From positions 129,741,501 to 129,805,500 of the forward strand of contig CM059584.1 of the NCBI GenBank assembly GCA_030407085.1: a DNA stretch of 64,000 nucleotides, given 5' to 3'. Positions 48,772 to 60,262 of this stretch are shown piece by piece. The DNA comes from Trichopria drosophilae. Lineage: Eukaryota > Arthropoda > Insecta > Hymenoptera > Diapriidae. Each line of letters starts with the position of its first letter. The stretch's first letter is position 1. The translations under genes were made by a program, and so were the position numbers. The notes under the pieces are model-generated. The model made no database searches and was not told the origin of the DNA. It was given only the letters and a program-made list of their open reading frames with translations.

Positions 48772-49106
48772 ACTCACTACAATCTCTCAGAACTAAAATA
48801 ACAAATTCAAACAAACGTCTACATATCCATTATTTAGGCAGGAATGTGGTTATTTAATCATGAACTATCACATTCTTAAAGTTCAGGAGAAAATTTTATT
48901 CATGAAAACTCCATTCGGGACATTTTACCTTCGGATATTTTACACTCTGGATTGTTACAATTTGAAACATTTTTTCAGCTCTTTTACTTTTCGGATATTT
49001 TACATTCTGGATGTTTATTATGAGCGGTAAATTATTTTTCAGGAATTTTATCCTCCCCCTCTATTTGGAATCATGAAGTAACAATAATGAAATAAAGTTT
49101 GAATTA

Positions 49107-50342
49107 CCCTGGTAGAAATTGAAACCAATATTATTGTACAATTATTGGACATAAAACATGTATACAATAAAAGTGTCCATAAAATGCCCATGAATTGGAC
49201 AATTTTAAGCAAAACATATCTTAAACAAGAAAATCTTACAAAATTGTCTAATTCTTGGACAAGAAATATGTTCAATAATTGTGCGATATTTTTATCCAAT
49301 TATTATCCAAGAAAAGTGTTTTAAACAGCAAATCTTAGATGTAACCTAAACATTACTTAATATTCGCAGATGAACATTATATCACTCGCGTATTTTTCGT
49401 TTTGAACAAAAATCCTATACGTATAATGTCCAGCGAAACTTAATATATTGCATTATCTTCGAGGCGATGATTTTCAATGTGTTATTAATTTCTGTTTTAA
49501 AGTTCAGCAATCACGGATATTGATCAAAATTGAATAAGAAGATATCTGAATATATCTAAAAGTCGTTTGAATGCAAATCAAGAGCAGACGAGTTTTATGT
49601 TTTATTCATCGCATGTCGAAAATACTTCAATTACAAACCTCTATGAAAACAAAGCGACATAACCTATAATGAATTATTGACACTACCGGCTTATATTCCC
49701 CACAGAAATACGGCGAATATATGCCTGAACATAACAATGAACCGAATAAGAAAATCTATCTTGAAGGTCGCTTCGTCCTTCTATATTATCTAGGCAGATT
49801 AAAAGACAAAAACATATTCAAGTTCTAGTTATCATTCGATTTGCGTTTTCGTCGGTAAGATATTGTTTGATTTCAGGCTTTAAGTTACCGACCGAACGCT
49901 ATACTATAGGTGCATCACCTTTGGTTTCGCGAGTTTTGCGGCTACAAAACTTTCTCGAAAGTACACGAGTCCAATGTATTCAGTATATAAGCAACCTTCG
50001 ACTACAGCATATTTAGTGAACGTTTCGCTACTGCGTATACATATTTGTATTTATATGGCATGGTGCTTCTGTTGTACAATTTCTATGCCTATATGTGATG
50101 ATGTAAACGTAGAAGTAAATAAATACAATGGTGTCCGAGATCTCCAAAATGTGTATTAAAATTTCTATTTTCTTTTGTCTGTTTTTCAATTCATACAATA
50201 TATAAGCAGTAAACTTGTGCAAAAATTGTCTAATAAAACTGTCCAATAAATAGCCAACAAAATCTTACATTTATGTCCAAAAATTGCCTAAGAATATTGT
50301 ACAATAAATGCCCAATAAGACGGCCGGAATTTCAACCAGGGT
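49107..50342. mobile_element. 1236-bp TIR element of the CCCTGGTAGAAATT family with unrelated internal DNA
   Basis: It begins CCCTGGTAGAAATTG and ends with CAATTT-like GGAATTTCAACCAGGG, with TA on both sides (49105-49106 and 50343-50344). Behind the ends both arms are rich in ATTGTACAATTATTGGACA-type words, direct and inverted (49130-49320 and 50225-50325). The centre (about 49330-50160) is different and less AT-rich. It contains a 51-codon open frame at 49676-49828 (TGLYSPQKYGEYMPEHNNEP begins it) that I do not recognise. This could be captured host sequence or a nested insertion. It is non-autonomous as far as can be seen. Confidence 0.65.
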
Positions 50343-50344
50343 AT

Positions 50345-51870
50345 GTGTAATATAATATACGGTTAGAACATTATGTCAGAAAAATTATTTCAATCTTGCA
50401 GATTTCAACAAAATTATCTTTTGTACTTCAATGCATAAAGTGCGTTTTGGCACACAAATGTCTAAATTCAGTTTTAATATACTTAAATAATATAATGAAT
50501 AACACCTTATTTTTTCAGTTGAACCGATTAAAAGCCATTTTTTGTTTCCATATAACAACAGAGTATAGTTAAAACGATTGCATGTTCTTTCTTTTCATGA
50601 ATTATGTGTTTCTAATAATATTATTGTATATAAAAGCTTAAAAATCAATTGAAAGTCATATGAACGGGAATTGAATAAACTGATACTAATAATTAATAAT
50701 AACAAAATAAATAAATATAAATTTAACGTAGGTGCATTTAAAAACTAATATAGTTAACGGCTTATACCTACATATTGCACTATATGTTAAAATGCTACAG
50801 TTTGAAAATTTCCAAACATTTCAAACACCTTGCGTCGTAATCACTCGGATTTTCAAAACGCTTACAGGTCTTGTCGAAACATTTTCAATCTGAACCAGCG
50901 ATGAAATTACAAACAAAAATGGAAAAAGAAGAAAAGAAAAAAGAAAAAAAGAAAAAAAAAGACAAAAGAAATAATAAATTAATAAAATAAATCTATTGCC
51001 ACCTTTTATGGTATCCTTCAATAAATAAACTGCCCTTTGTTAGGCAAATACTTTAAAAATTAATGTGGAAATGCAGCCTAAAAAAGTTGAAGCTTCCAAA
51101 TTATATTCGACCGCCTGGACTATTTTCAATGAATCCAATATTAATTTAATGTATTATAATGGCAAAATTATTAACATATTGGGATGCCCAAAGAACTGAA
51201 ATAACTTTCAAAATAAACGTTTACAAATATGATTTGATTGCCAAAATTATTTAATTTAAAAAATGAAATAAAAAAATTATTCTTTCATTCCATCTAGACA
51301 TTAATATCAAATATCTTGGATTTAAAACAATCAATTTTCATCATAGTTCATGACAAACAGTCTAGGAGGATTGGATACGATTTTATGCAATACAAATTTC
51401 GTTTTTGGAGGTCAAAAAGTCTTTACATCCTGACATCAGACATCAGAAATTAATTTTTGTTTATTTAAAGCAGGTATGAGAGTAGTTAAGATACAGATTG
51501 AACAATTTTGACATTCATATACTTTTGTTTATTTGGGAACTTAGAAAATCAGAAAACATGTTTTAGTCAGAACCAACATTTTATAGCAGTTCCAACATAT
51601 ATCTTGCATAAAAATAGTTGAAAGACATTGTAACGTAATATTAAATAATCAATTTAATTCAATTTTATTTTTATTCGCGGCAACTTAACCAAACAAATCA
51701 ACCACCGGAATAAAAGTACCGGACTAGTTACAAAACTAGTAGGAAATAATGCAAAAAAAAAATACAGTTTTAACAAAAGCAATATGTACATAAAATATAA
51801 AATGGGCAAAAATATATATGGGCAAACGCGTAAAATCGCATGAGCGGAAAACAGCGAGAGGACGACAAGG
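50345..51870. other. AT-rich DNA with a polypurine tract
   Basis: The only notable structure is an almost pure A/G run at about 50920-50972. No gene was found. Confidence 0.5.
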
Positions 51871-51879
51871 GACACTTAC

Positions 51880-51991
51880 CCAAATTACGGCCCAGTTGGT
51901 ACTTAAAACATTTTGTCCAGAACTGGACCAGTCCTCTTCTAAATTTACTGCCGGACTGTCCATCAAATCGTGGTCCTTGGTCACCCGGACG
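51880..51991 (-). CDS. Candidate internal exon, unknown protein
   Basis: On the minus strand the stretch begins after TATACCCAG and ends directly before GTAAGTGTCC, a consensus donor. It is more GC-rich than its surroundings and at least two frames are open across it. One reads VRVTKDHDLMDSPAVNLEED and continues SSSGQN. The other is the basic, glycine-rich QRPGDQGPRFDGQSG. Neither matches a family I know. The acceptor has only a modest pyrimidine tract. It could be a real exon, a fragment of a mobile element, or chance. Confidence 0.3.
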
Positions 51992-51999
51992 CTGGGTAT

Positions 52000-53880
52000 A
52001 ATAATCCATCAGGTTGCGGTAAACACACAAAGCGTTACTCCAAAATGTTCGCACGAAAAAGCTCCGAGATAACGTTTTTTTGAAAAATACAATAAATATA
52101 CCCGACAAAAAATACAGAACGTAAAAGTTTCATTAAAATGGTGGATTTCACTATATTCCGAACATTAGGGGTAACGACATAACGGGAGGTTGACTTTTTA
52201 CAAATTCTCCCGCCATATTGGATGCATTTTGCATTTCGTAATTGTGCCATCAGAATCTCTAATTACAGTATTTATTATAATATTCAGTTAGTCTACATAT
52301 AGTGTGAATATTTTAATCTCCAAATAAATCCTCACGTACAGTTTTTAATCAACTTTTATTCTCTATTATGGTTTCATATTACCTAAGAAACAACGTAAGA
52401 TTTTTAGTAACTACATTTTTCCAGTAGACTAATATTTTTTATTCCAAAACATGAAACTCCTTTCAGCAAACATTTTTATAAAACCATAAATATTTTGTAT
52501 TTACATTTAAAAGGCTATGTATATGTATATACTCGAAGTACATCTTATATTTGAAATCAACCTGTTTCAAATCTCGATGAACCATATCGTGTTTTTCAGT
52601 GTGTATGTAGCTAAACTGGTCCGTAGTTTTCCGTAATCCAGATCGGCTACCCTACAGTTTTAGAGATATTGTGTATCGGGCCATTGTTTTACACGATATC
52701 AAGATGTACGGAACAACAGGAGATATATAACCAAGTTTACATCCAAAACTTTCGTGAAGCGCACTTCAACATTGCTCTCTAACTTTTGCCGGATACAGAT
52801 TTCACTATGCATTCTTTAGTAGGTTTAAAATCCAAGCAAAGATGTAGTAAATTTCACTATAAAATAATAGTGAAACTATTTTGTGTTTGACTGGCAATTT
52901 AAAAAAACTGTATAGAACAAAAAATTAGGAGTCCCTTGTAGAGAACCTATTCATGGCCCCAAAACTAATGAGATTAGTGAAAGTAATCTTAAAATGAAAA
53001 CCATTTAAAAAATAAAATCCTTAAACTGATGATAGGATGCAATTCTTTTTTACAAAAAGTGTGTCCTTGAATTTCGACGTTAACAATAACAATATTTTTA
53101 CTTTTCTGAAAGTAATTTATTTTGTTTTAATATTATTTGAGAGTATAAAACTAGAGCATGTTTTGGTAAATTTCTGTACAATTAAGGTAATAAAACTGTT
53201 ATGTACTCTTCCTAACCGGACAAGTAAACCTATTTTGAACGTTAACTTGGATTGTTCTCTGTATTATGTAGGAACCGACATATTTAGCTGAGTTTACTAT
53301 TTTTTTAGTTGGTTCAACCATTTTTTCGTTGTAGCGTTCTTGGCACGTCCTATTTTGATGTGTCGGGATTTTGGTACCCACCCAATTTGTTGATCGATCT
53401 CCATAGGCGTAAAAGTTTTGTTCCAAAGGTATTTTTTAGGATAACATTGACACGAGTAAAAGCAATAACGGCCTGCAATGTAATCGATACAAAACTGATA
53501 TCTGATAATAATGAAAATTAAAAAATTGTCTGTCATGAGAAATTCGGTCACTAAAAATTCCTCGAGGTCCTGGACTATTCGATTGATTTTCAAAATATCG
53601 GTGATTGTAAAGAATCCGCCACTTGAATTATCAAAATTACATTTTGTGACGACCACAAAAAAAACCCTAGTGGGGAGTTTTAAGTGAATCCTATTAATTC
53701 TTTTGTTCAATATTTTACCGTATTTCAGTCGTTATTAATTGCGCCAAGGATGCTGACCAATTTTCATCAATTTTGATTACTTTAGGATGTTCCAAATTTG
53801 AACTGAGCCGAGTGACGCATTTGATAGGGTTCCTTTATAACACGCAATTGATCTATTATCGAATAGTGCTTTTACTACAT
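52000..53880. other. AT-rich DNA without recognised genes
   Basis: The longest frame, 53297-53710 minus (137 codons), resembles nothing known and overlaps a plus-strand frame. A CGCCATATTGGATGC word near 52211 belongs to the dispersed CCAATATGG family. A TTAGTTGGTTCAACCATTTTTTCG word near 53308 recalls the 2.5-4 kb repeats. Confidence 0.45.
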
Positions 53881-53885
53881 CCTAA

Positions 53886-54012
53886 CCCTAGTAGAAATCT
53901 GTTTCTAAATGCCCGGGTGCAAGCTGGTACCAGACTCGCGCCTAGATAGATGTCCAAGAGTGAGTCAGGGCGAAGCTTGCGCCAGGATATTTACAAACTG
54001 ATTTCTACTAGG
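53886..54012. mobile_element. 127-bp TIR element of the CCCTGGTAGAAATT family
   Basis: CCCTAGTAGAAATCTG at the left faces CTGATTTCTACTAGG at the right. Inside, GGGTGCAAGCT faces AGCTTGCGCC, so the unit folds over its length. The core is GC-rich compared with its surroundings. Its TA flanks are not clean. Confidence 0.65.
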
Positions 54013-54199
54013 AAAATTTGTTTTATATCTTAAAGATTTCTTAGAGCTGTCTGCTTTTTGGTATATGACTAATACCAAACTTTCCTCCTTTGATTCAATG
54101 ATGTTCAGTTTTCATGTGCTTAAACTACACAAAGTTTCCCTTAAAAGATGTCACTCTTGTACCTCCCATTTTGTAAATGTCTTCGGTAATTGCAAAAAA

Positions 54200-54625
54200 G
54201 TTAAGGACATCCCGACAGGAGGCAATCGTGGTCTCATTGTGCTGTCAGATTCCAACGTAGTCTTCGTGTCGATAGTGCACCAGGCCCATTATGTATGTCG
54301 TTGCACGTATATACGTGAGAATTACGTAAGCCGCGCGGAATGTACGACGGAGATACGTATCTACGTTTATGATATATATGTCCGCGTGTTCTCAATGTAG
54401 CAAGCGCGTATAATACACGTCGGCATGTGTCAATGCGACACCAGCCAGTCAGTCAGCCGCTCGCGTGTGGCCTCTGAAAACAACTCCTTATTATATTCCT
54501 AGGTGCTCCTCCCCACGTAACGTAACTACCTCTTTGCGTCCTATCCATCCATCTATACACACCAGACTATTGTCCGCCTCCCAACGTCCCGCATTACACG
54601 TTTGTTAATTTGCGTTAGTTTCTTG
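54200..54625. promoter_or_regulatory. CpG-richer island
   Basis: Composition changes at about 54200. It contains CAGTCAGTCAG (54447-54457), repeated CGTATAT/ACGTATA words and CT-rich DNA. No exon was recognised. Confidence 0.25.
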
Positions 54626-54899
54626 CTATCAAACAGAAAACCCTTCTGATTGACCTTTTTATTTTTTGTGATTCAAATACTTTACAGTGTGAAGCCATGG
54701 TATAAAAGTGAAATTTTGGGAGAAGCTAGATTTTTTAAGAAGTGAATCTAAGTGACACTTCTATGGAGTGACATTTCATCGTGTAAACTTGAAGTCCTTT
54801 GGTTTTTGCCTTAAAAATCAGATTGCATTTATTTTTATTCTTGTTCCATAATCTTTTATAACTGTATAGCGAATAGCGGTAATCCTTATATTTTACTTT

Positions 54900-55180
54900 G
54901 ACCCAGACCATAGATCTGGCGAAGTATTGAATTTGGTGGTTCCCGCCAAAAAATTACGCTATAGTTTTTCATCAAATGTCGACGTTTCAGGCCCTAAGGA
55001 ACCCAAAGCAACAATCAAAAAGTTGGTGTCCGTTAGGTTGTACGTCCGTCCGTCCGTTCGTGGGCAAAATTTTGTATACGCGATATCTCGCGACTGGAAT
55101 GACGAATTTAAAAAGTACAAACGGATTTGGGTTTCTCGTGGCCAAACTTAGATCTGATTAGTTTTTGGAGACAATGCATA
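54900..55180 (+). repeat. Probable dispersed-repeat segment with (GTCC)n
   Basis: CGTCCGTCCGTCCGTTCG at 55046-55063 lies inside a balanced-GC stretch with two overlapping open frames on the same strand. Such stretches with GTCCGTCCG are common in high-copy insect repeats, but only one copy is in this window, so this is a weak call. Confidence 0.3.
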
Positions 55181-55189
55181 CTGGATTAT

Positions 55190-56870
55190 GGGGAGGTTTA
55201 ACAAAAAACCGCTCAAAAAAAAACGTTTTTTCCATTTTTTAACAAAAAATACAAATCGTAAAAAAAAATATTTCAAACAAAAAATATAGAACATCGAATT
55301 CTCTACAAAAAAGGTTATATTCATTTTTTCGTAAAATCAACGATAATGCCGTAAAAAATGGAAACCGAAGTATCCCACATATAAAAAAATTTATTTCCTG
55401 CAACCCGACCTGTCAAAAACTCGACTAAACCGCGTTTTTTTAAGCATCAGTGTGAACAAGACGTGCTCATTTATCAGTGCTTCGGCTGACCCGCGGTCGG
55501 GGTCGAAGTTTTGAAAATGCTCATTTTCAATTTTAATATAGGGTGAATATGCCAATGAATGGACGACTACCAATGAATGGACGATTTTCTACATATTTCT
55601 ATTTCTTATGAATGTATGATGCACAACATGCAACAAAATACATATTTTTATGTTCTTTGAACATTCAAAACAATATTTACAGTACTGTTGATCTTCCAGT
55701 GTTTATTATTTTGTAAAATCAAAGTAAAGTTTTAAAGCCATCCAAAACTGGTACTGAAAACGTCCCATTTGATTTAACCCGTCTATTCATTAGGGTTTAG
55801 CGGATTTTTTTTACAAACGTATGAAGACGAGGTTAATAATTAAATAAAATCAAAGGTTGAACTGCATTTGTTGTAAAAAAAGTAATTCCAAATTTTTCAT
55901 GATTTATGTCGCATCATTGCATTACGTAAATTTAGTCAATATCATTCCACGATACTATTTATACAAAAGAAGCATTCTCTTGACATTGTCCTTAAAATAA
56001 CATCATATTTTTTTACTATACAAAATGTAAAACTTTAGGGTTTATTAGCCGTTATTTTTAAGTTCAAGAATAAATTTCAAAAGAATTTGGTGCATTATGG
56101 GAATCGTGACATAAAGGATTAACGGAGAAGCAAAGTTTCACCTGAGAATTTCTCGGAACCTAACCTAACCTAAATTAGAAGTTATATAGTTAAAAAGTGT
56201 GATTGTTACTACTTTTGAGATTATACGCAGGATGCAAAGAGTTTTTGGCCTCTTGTTCAGCAAACATCTTACTGTAGTACTTCTATTCGTTAGATACAAT
56301 TCCCTCACCTGCACATTTTAATAGATTTAATAAATGAAACGAGGAAACTGAAAAAAAAAACAAGTTTTTAAGTTTGTAAGTAACAGAAAAGCCGAAATAG
56401 TACATTTTACAACTAGTGCGTAAAGTGCTGTATTACTATAAAGGTCTCTAGAGTGTATAAAAAAAAGTGGTACTTTTTTATATGACTGCGGAAAATGTTA
56501 CATTTAGAACAAATGTTATTCACAAATGAGAAAAGATGCCACTTTACGCATCTCTAGAAATGTATGAAATGAAATTTTACGCGTTATATCACGAAATCAT
56601 TTTTCTTGGTTGAGATGTCATTGAGCGAACAAAAATTTCAATTAAAAAGGAATTCACTTACGAATCACCCTGTATAAGGGCAGGAATGATCGATACCAAA
56701 AAGAGGAGCAAGCCAATTTTTTCGCGTGCCTATTGGACGTTCGCAAAAAATCGAAATTTCTTAATTACATTAATTACTTAATTTCTCAATTAAAATAAAT
56801 TAACGTCCTACTGGAAGACGTAACGCACTCGTTACAATAAGGTTCGATACCCAGTTAATTAAGTGCGATT
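55190..56870. other. AT-rich DNA with small tandem duplication and short CCTAA run
   Basis: CCAATGAATGGACGACTA is duplicated in tandem at about 55551-55586. CCTAACCTAACCTAA at 56158-56172 is a three-copy arthropod telomere-type run in the reverse direction. Nothing else was seen. Confidence 0.6.
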
Positions 56871-56879
56871 CCAATTTAG

Positions 56880-57200
56880 TCCAGTAATTTTCTCCGAGAA
56901 ATGCGCCTCTTTTTTGCCGTTGTTGTCGTCGTCACCTGTTGTGAAACGAACGCTCTTGACTCGTATTCGAGGTGCGTTCGACGGTCTATCATTAATTCGC
57001 GATTCATCGCTGCCGTAACATCGGCGTAACATGGAAGTGCGTTTCTCTCTGCAATAGCAAAGTGACGTTGATGCCGTCGAAGTCGAGGGAAACTTCTACG
57101 ATAAATGACTCGACGTTGCTGTGTTCGAACCGAAGAGTGAATCGATTTTAAACAATAAAGCGGCCTTGTTAACCCTGAAAAAAAACAAAGATGCGTATAT
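56880..57200. promoter_or_regulatory. CpG-rich island
   Basis: A short CpG-rich segment holds a minus-strand open frame (56876-57211) of arginine-rich composition with no recognised domain. Composition alone explains the frame. Confidence 0.3.
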
Positions 57201-57699
57201 ATTACGCACAAAACACAAGTAAAATAAATTACTTGATTATTTGCGAGAAATTTGATAACGGGTTGTTAGGGGAAGTCGGAAATATATTCTTTAGTACTAA
57301 TCAAACTTTTAAAAACTGGTATGATGAATACTGAAACGAATAGAAAAAATGAAAAAGTGTTGGACTGATTAGCAGAGTACCATTTACGCATGAATTGAGC
57401 GCACCCCCATTCAGGGGCCAAGAAAAGGAACACTGATCCCTCGCGTAAGCCCGGATCTTCTTTTCGTGGTCTTTTGGCTCTTCCCATATTGCCTCGAATC
57501 GTACAGGAGTTCAAATCTCTTTATTTTACTTCTAGGATCGAATTGTTGAATTTAATCCCCTGGAATAGAAAAATCGATTGGTAACCAAATCTTAACGTAC
57601 ATAAACAAATATAAATGTTTCATTACATTTTATCACATTTTTTACCTCACAATTAAATTTTTTATGTTACCTTCATTTTCTCCATTCTTTGTGTATTTC

Positions 57700-59035
57700 T
57701 CCTAAATATTGTTAGCCCTTTTCCTGTTTCCTGTCTCTTCTTTCTACCATTCCTGAATCATCCTGCCATCTGTAAACGCATCGCATAAAGTGGGCGAAGT
57801 CTTATGGGGTTGCGTCTTTATGCGCAAGCATTCCGCAACTCTACTACCGACGTTCTCGAAAATTCAGGATCCCTTGCCTGGCGAAGCTCTAGATTTCCCC
57901 TTATTGCCCTTTGTTTCTCGTCGCTGCGTCGGCTTTACCGTCGCTCACCCGCATCCGGAAATGACGAGTGCATCCCACTTGCCTCGATAATACGCAGGCC
58001 GTGATTACGGCCAATAGCGTGTGCCGATTTTGACGTAACGAAATAAAGGATGTAGCTTCGTGACACCCGTATTTTTTGGCGAAAGTTCGGTTGAATTGCA
58101 ACTGGTTTTGCCCAAAAAGCCGTTAGTTTTATATGCGAACGGAAGTAGCCATTGAATTGCCGTTATGTCGAAAATTGGCTGATGTGCTTGACTGAATTTC
58201 AAATAAATCGGTCATGAACAATCCAACACTTCTAGAGTAGCAATTTAATTTTTCAAAACTCATACAACGGTAGAATTATTTCTTTCACGAGAAACTAAAA
58301 TTTTATGAACAATTCATGCGTGCAAACATCGTGAAATGGAAGATGGCAAGACTTTATTCGGTTCATTGCGGGGGAAAATTCGAAGACCACACAGGAGATC
58401 ACGTGACTAGATGTCTCAATCGCACCAAGAAAATGGTTTCGTCCTCGAGACAAAAGCGCACACGCGTACAGTAATAACTGGAGAGTATACGACCTACTCG
58501 AGGTTTCTGGCAGTAAAACCGCAGAGATTATTAATTTTCATAACCATGATTAGGGATCCCAAACCAATGTCATTATACCTCGCGGTCTCTCCCGGCCCAC
58601 CTATGGGGATGTATACGTTCTGCTCTATTCCGTAGCTCATCTTCTTTTCTGGCCTCTTTTACTTTTTCTCCCTCTCTCTTTCTCCTTTGCTGTTCTGTTC
58701 CTCTCATTCTCCACTTTTTTAGTTTCTTTCCCTTTACTGCGTGCACGGCTGTCAGCGCTCTCAGCAGTGGCGCCAGTGCACACATAACCCGGCACCACAA
58801 CGAACTTCCCCGAGGAAATATTGCTCGCAACAATGGAGAAAGAGGGAAAGAGATAAGAAACGAGGAAGAGAGCAAGAGCTTCGTGGTTGGCTTGGACTTG
58901 ATTTTTTGTCTCTCTTGCCTCCCTTCTTTCGTTCTCTCCAGCTTGATGCGATTGCCGCCACTGCTGCTGTTTTAAAATATCGACGACTTGGTGGGGCATT
59001 TTGGAAGAAGACAAAAAATATGTGTCGGTTGTCGT
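57700..59035. promoter_or_regulatory. Two adjoining GC-rich islands with a CT/GA tract
   Basis: Balanced-to-GC-rich DNA lies at 57780-58200 and 58380-59030, separated by an AT-rich gap. A CT-rich tract runs at 58640-58730. Frames are open on both strands throughout (57790-58004 plus, 57901-58202 minus, 58741-59253 plus, 58573-59054 minus). None was recognised. This may be the flank of a gene lying to the right. Confidence 0.3.
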
Positions 59036-60070
59036 TATTCAACTTTTTTATCAAATATGATAATGACCGTCTTTCAAATTTTCATCACTATGCACTTTAC
59101 GACCTTGCGTCTACGGACTTTCGGATCGTGAACAAAACCATACAATGTTGCGGCAAAGATACGACACCATGCACTTTACAAACCTCAGTAATTCATATGC
59201 ATAATTCCAAAAAAATTCACAGAATTCCCACTCCCGTATTAAGCATATTATAAATCGCCACTTAATTGTTCGCCGATTCTTTTAAAGCCTGCGACCCCCA
59301 GTATGTACGATGGATGTAGCTCAAGAATAATGAGAAGATCTCATTGTTAGCCGGGGGTTAATTTTTTATCTCCGGTACTCCCATTCGTTTTCTTTTGCTC
59401 ATTCTCCTGTGCACGCTTGCAATTGTTGTATCTACTACGGAACGGAAGACGCGGTCGCGTTCTTTACGACTGCAAAGATTACCCAAGTACATTTACTCCA
59501 AGGCGAGCGAAACCCTTCATTTTTCTCCTGTCGTCGCTATACTATCTCGTTAACTGCACACCCTTTTCATTGAATCACTGAATTAATCGTTTATTAAATG
59601 CATTTCGGTGAAATTCCATTTTACAGGAGCTTCCTTGAAACTATTTATATTTGGACTCTATCATCATATCGAAATTATGTAGCATTTTAATATTTCTTGA
59701 CGTGGCCTTGAAGGTGGCAGGAAAGGCTAGACTAGCCTGGTGCTCTTATACAATTTTCATCACAGCTGTTGTTGGCGTTTATTGGATACAAAAATGCGTT
59801 ATTACGTCGAAGCGGTGCCGCACGCAAAGAAACAAATATAAGAAAAGAGCAGACATTTCCTCGATTACTGATATCCGTAAGTGCAATCGATATCGATTAA
59901 CCGAACGTTATGATCGCGGATCGATAAATCGCCGAAGCACGCATCGGTATAACGGAAATTATCGTTGGGGAGAGATCGGACGTCTTCCCAAGGGCAAAAA
60001 AGAAATAATACACATTGATCTCCATATATATCACTTGCGTCCATATAACCTATAACTACCTACAACTTCG

Positions 60071-60104
60071 GGTATATATCCCATTATTCGCCATGGCTGT
60101 CAGA
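60071..60104 (+). promoter_or_regulatory. Candidate core promoter: TATA box and initiator-like site
   Basis: GGGTATATATCCC (60070-60082) lies 29 bases before the A of GCTGTCAGAAG (60102). The same arrangement (TATATA then GTCAGA) occurs at 11740-11780, also inside a CpG island. It may be chance; start-site mapping would decide. Confidence 0.3.
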
Positions 60105-60251
60105 AGCGTCGGGCATGGCGCCACCATACGCGCAGAGTCTCTTCTCTTGCAGCCACTTTCTTTTTCTCTCTCATTCTCTCCTCTTTCAGCGTTCTTCTCT
60201 GAGCAGACGGGCTCCGCGAAAGTACTCTCTCGGTGTTCCTTTTTTAAAAAT

Positions 60252-60262
60252 AAAATGGCGGC
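60252..60262 (+). promoter_or_regulatory. YY1/Pho-type site AAAATGGCGGC
   Basis: The eleven bases match the YY1 consensus (AAnATGGCGGC), which in animals is often found just downstream of start sites in CpG-rich promoters. It lies about 150 bases after the candidate initiator. Confidence 0.4.

Noticed and set aside
53297..53710. 137-codon minus-strand frame
   Set aside because: No domain was recognised, a plus-strand frame overlaps it, and there is no splice, promoter or poly(A) context.
59651..60055. 134-codon plus-strand frame with a hydrophobic start that could look like a signal or membrane segment
   Set aside because: It starts with TTG, lies in a CpG island open in several frames and on both strands, and shows no known motif.
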